The notes below the pieces were generated by a model. The model was not told the origin of the DNA. It did not search any database and was given only the letters and a program-made list of their open reading frames with translations. A DNA stretch of 64,000 nt from Numida meleagris. Its lineage: Eukaryota > Chordata > Aves > Galliformes > Numididae. The position numbers and the translations under genes are program-made. The DNA lies in NCBI RefSeq assembly GCF_002078875.1, contig NC_034411.1, positions 58,168,718 to 58,232,717 on the forward strand, given 5' to 3'. Below, piece after piece: positions 63,601 through 64,000 of this stretch (the stretch's first letter is position 1; every line of letters starts with the position of its first letter).

Positions 63601-64000
63601 TTGAACGTAAGCAGTTTTAAGGAATTTAATGCATTCATAACCACTGATGGATACACTGTGCTTCAACCACCAGATGTTTCCCAAAGACCAGCTTTCAACG
63701 GCCCTCGTACTATCTCACTAGTGTCTTACAGAACAAGACTCTGCTGGAACAGAGCCTCTGACAGAACAGTGTCTTTGATGTTTTGACAAACTCAGAGACC
63801 AGTTTCTTTCTGGGCTGCACCCTGACATAAGAAATGCACTTACAATGTAATTTGGAAGGGATAGAATTCAGTGAAACAATTTATTTCAGAACAGGGCCAT
63901 GCTTCACTCCTTCTCGAAAGCTATTCCCGTGCTATATTTCAGTTGTCAACTATTTTGTCTGCTTGAAGAAAAAATAACAAAGCATTTGGTCAATAACAGG

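Larger units (their letters stand above)
53903..64000. other. AT-rich non-coding stretch to window end
   Basis: No supported gene or interspersed repeat. It contains A/C-rich low complexity at about 55362-55400, poly(A)-rich runs at about 57321-57340, a 12-bp inverted repeat at 58572-58603, a short AGTAATTC tandem at 60611-60640 and poly(T) at about 61786-61797. Confidence 0.5.

Noticed and set aside
1..64000. CRISPR arrays, tRNA or rRNA genes, bacterial operons or phage genes
   Set aside because: No regularly spaced repeats, no tRNA cloverleaf or rRNA stretches noticed, and all context is that of a vertebrate nuclear genome.

Overview
The window looks like a piece of a bird nuclear genome, probably a galliform such as chicken, quail or turkey. 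It is AT-rich, mostly non-coding, has microsatellites and homopolymer tracts, and contains several CR1 LINE copies. The CR1 3' ends finish in the ATTCTATGATTCTATGA-type tail typical of bird CR1. Nothing suggests a bacterial, organellar or viral replicon. The species call is an inference from repeat type.

Only one convincing protein-coding segment is visible: a terminal exon at 16404-17555 (+) with 383 uninterrupted sense codons, a strong splice acceptor and a polyadenylation signal 20 bases after the stop. The product belongs to the SLC32 vesicular inhibitory amino acid (GABA/glycine) transporter family. It appears too diverged to be SLC32A1 itself, so I read it as an SLC32A1-like paralogue. 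Its first coding exon was not recognised in the 16.4 kb upstream.

Layout: 1-246 is the 3' end of a CR1 copy (+). 247-12394 is AT-rich non-coding DNA with two small CR1 scraps and simple repeats. 12395-13215 is an internally deleted CR1 copy (+). 13216-16403 is flank or intron, then the SLC32-like exon. 17581-22723 is non-coding, with a GC-richer block at about 20240-20470. 22724-23225 is a CR1 3' end (-). 25475-26460 is a rearranged CR1 copy (-) whose two parts lie in the wrong order. 30655-30880 is an old CR1 reverse transcriptase scrap (-). Short CR1 3' tails lie at about 32017 and 34497. A decayed Tc1/mariner-type transposase C-terminal half lies at about 37935-38384 (-). 38385-64000 holds no gene I can support, only simple repeats and several clean inverted repeats.

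Apart from the transporter exon, the other open frames look like chance frames or transposon fragments. Small exons of spliced genes, distal enhancers and lncRNAs cannot be excluded by eye.
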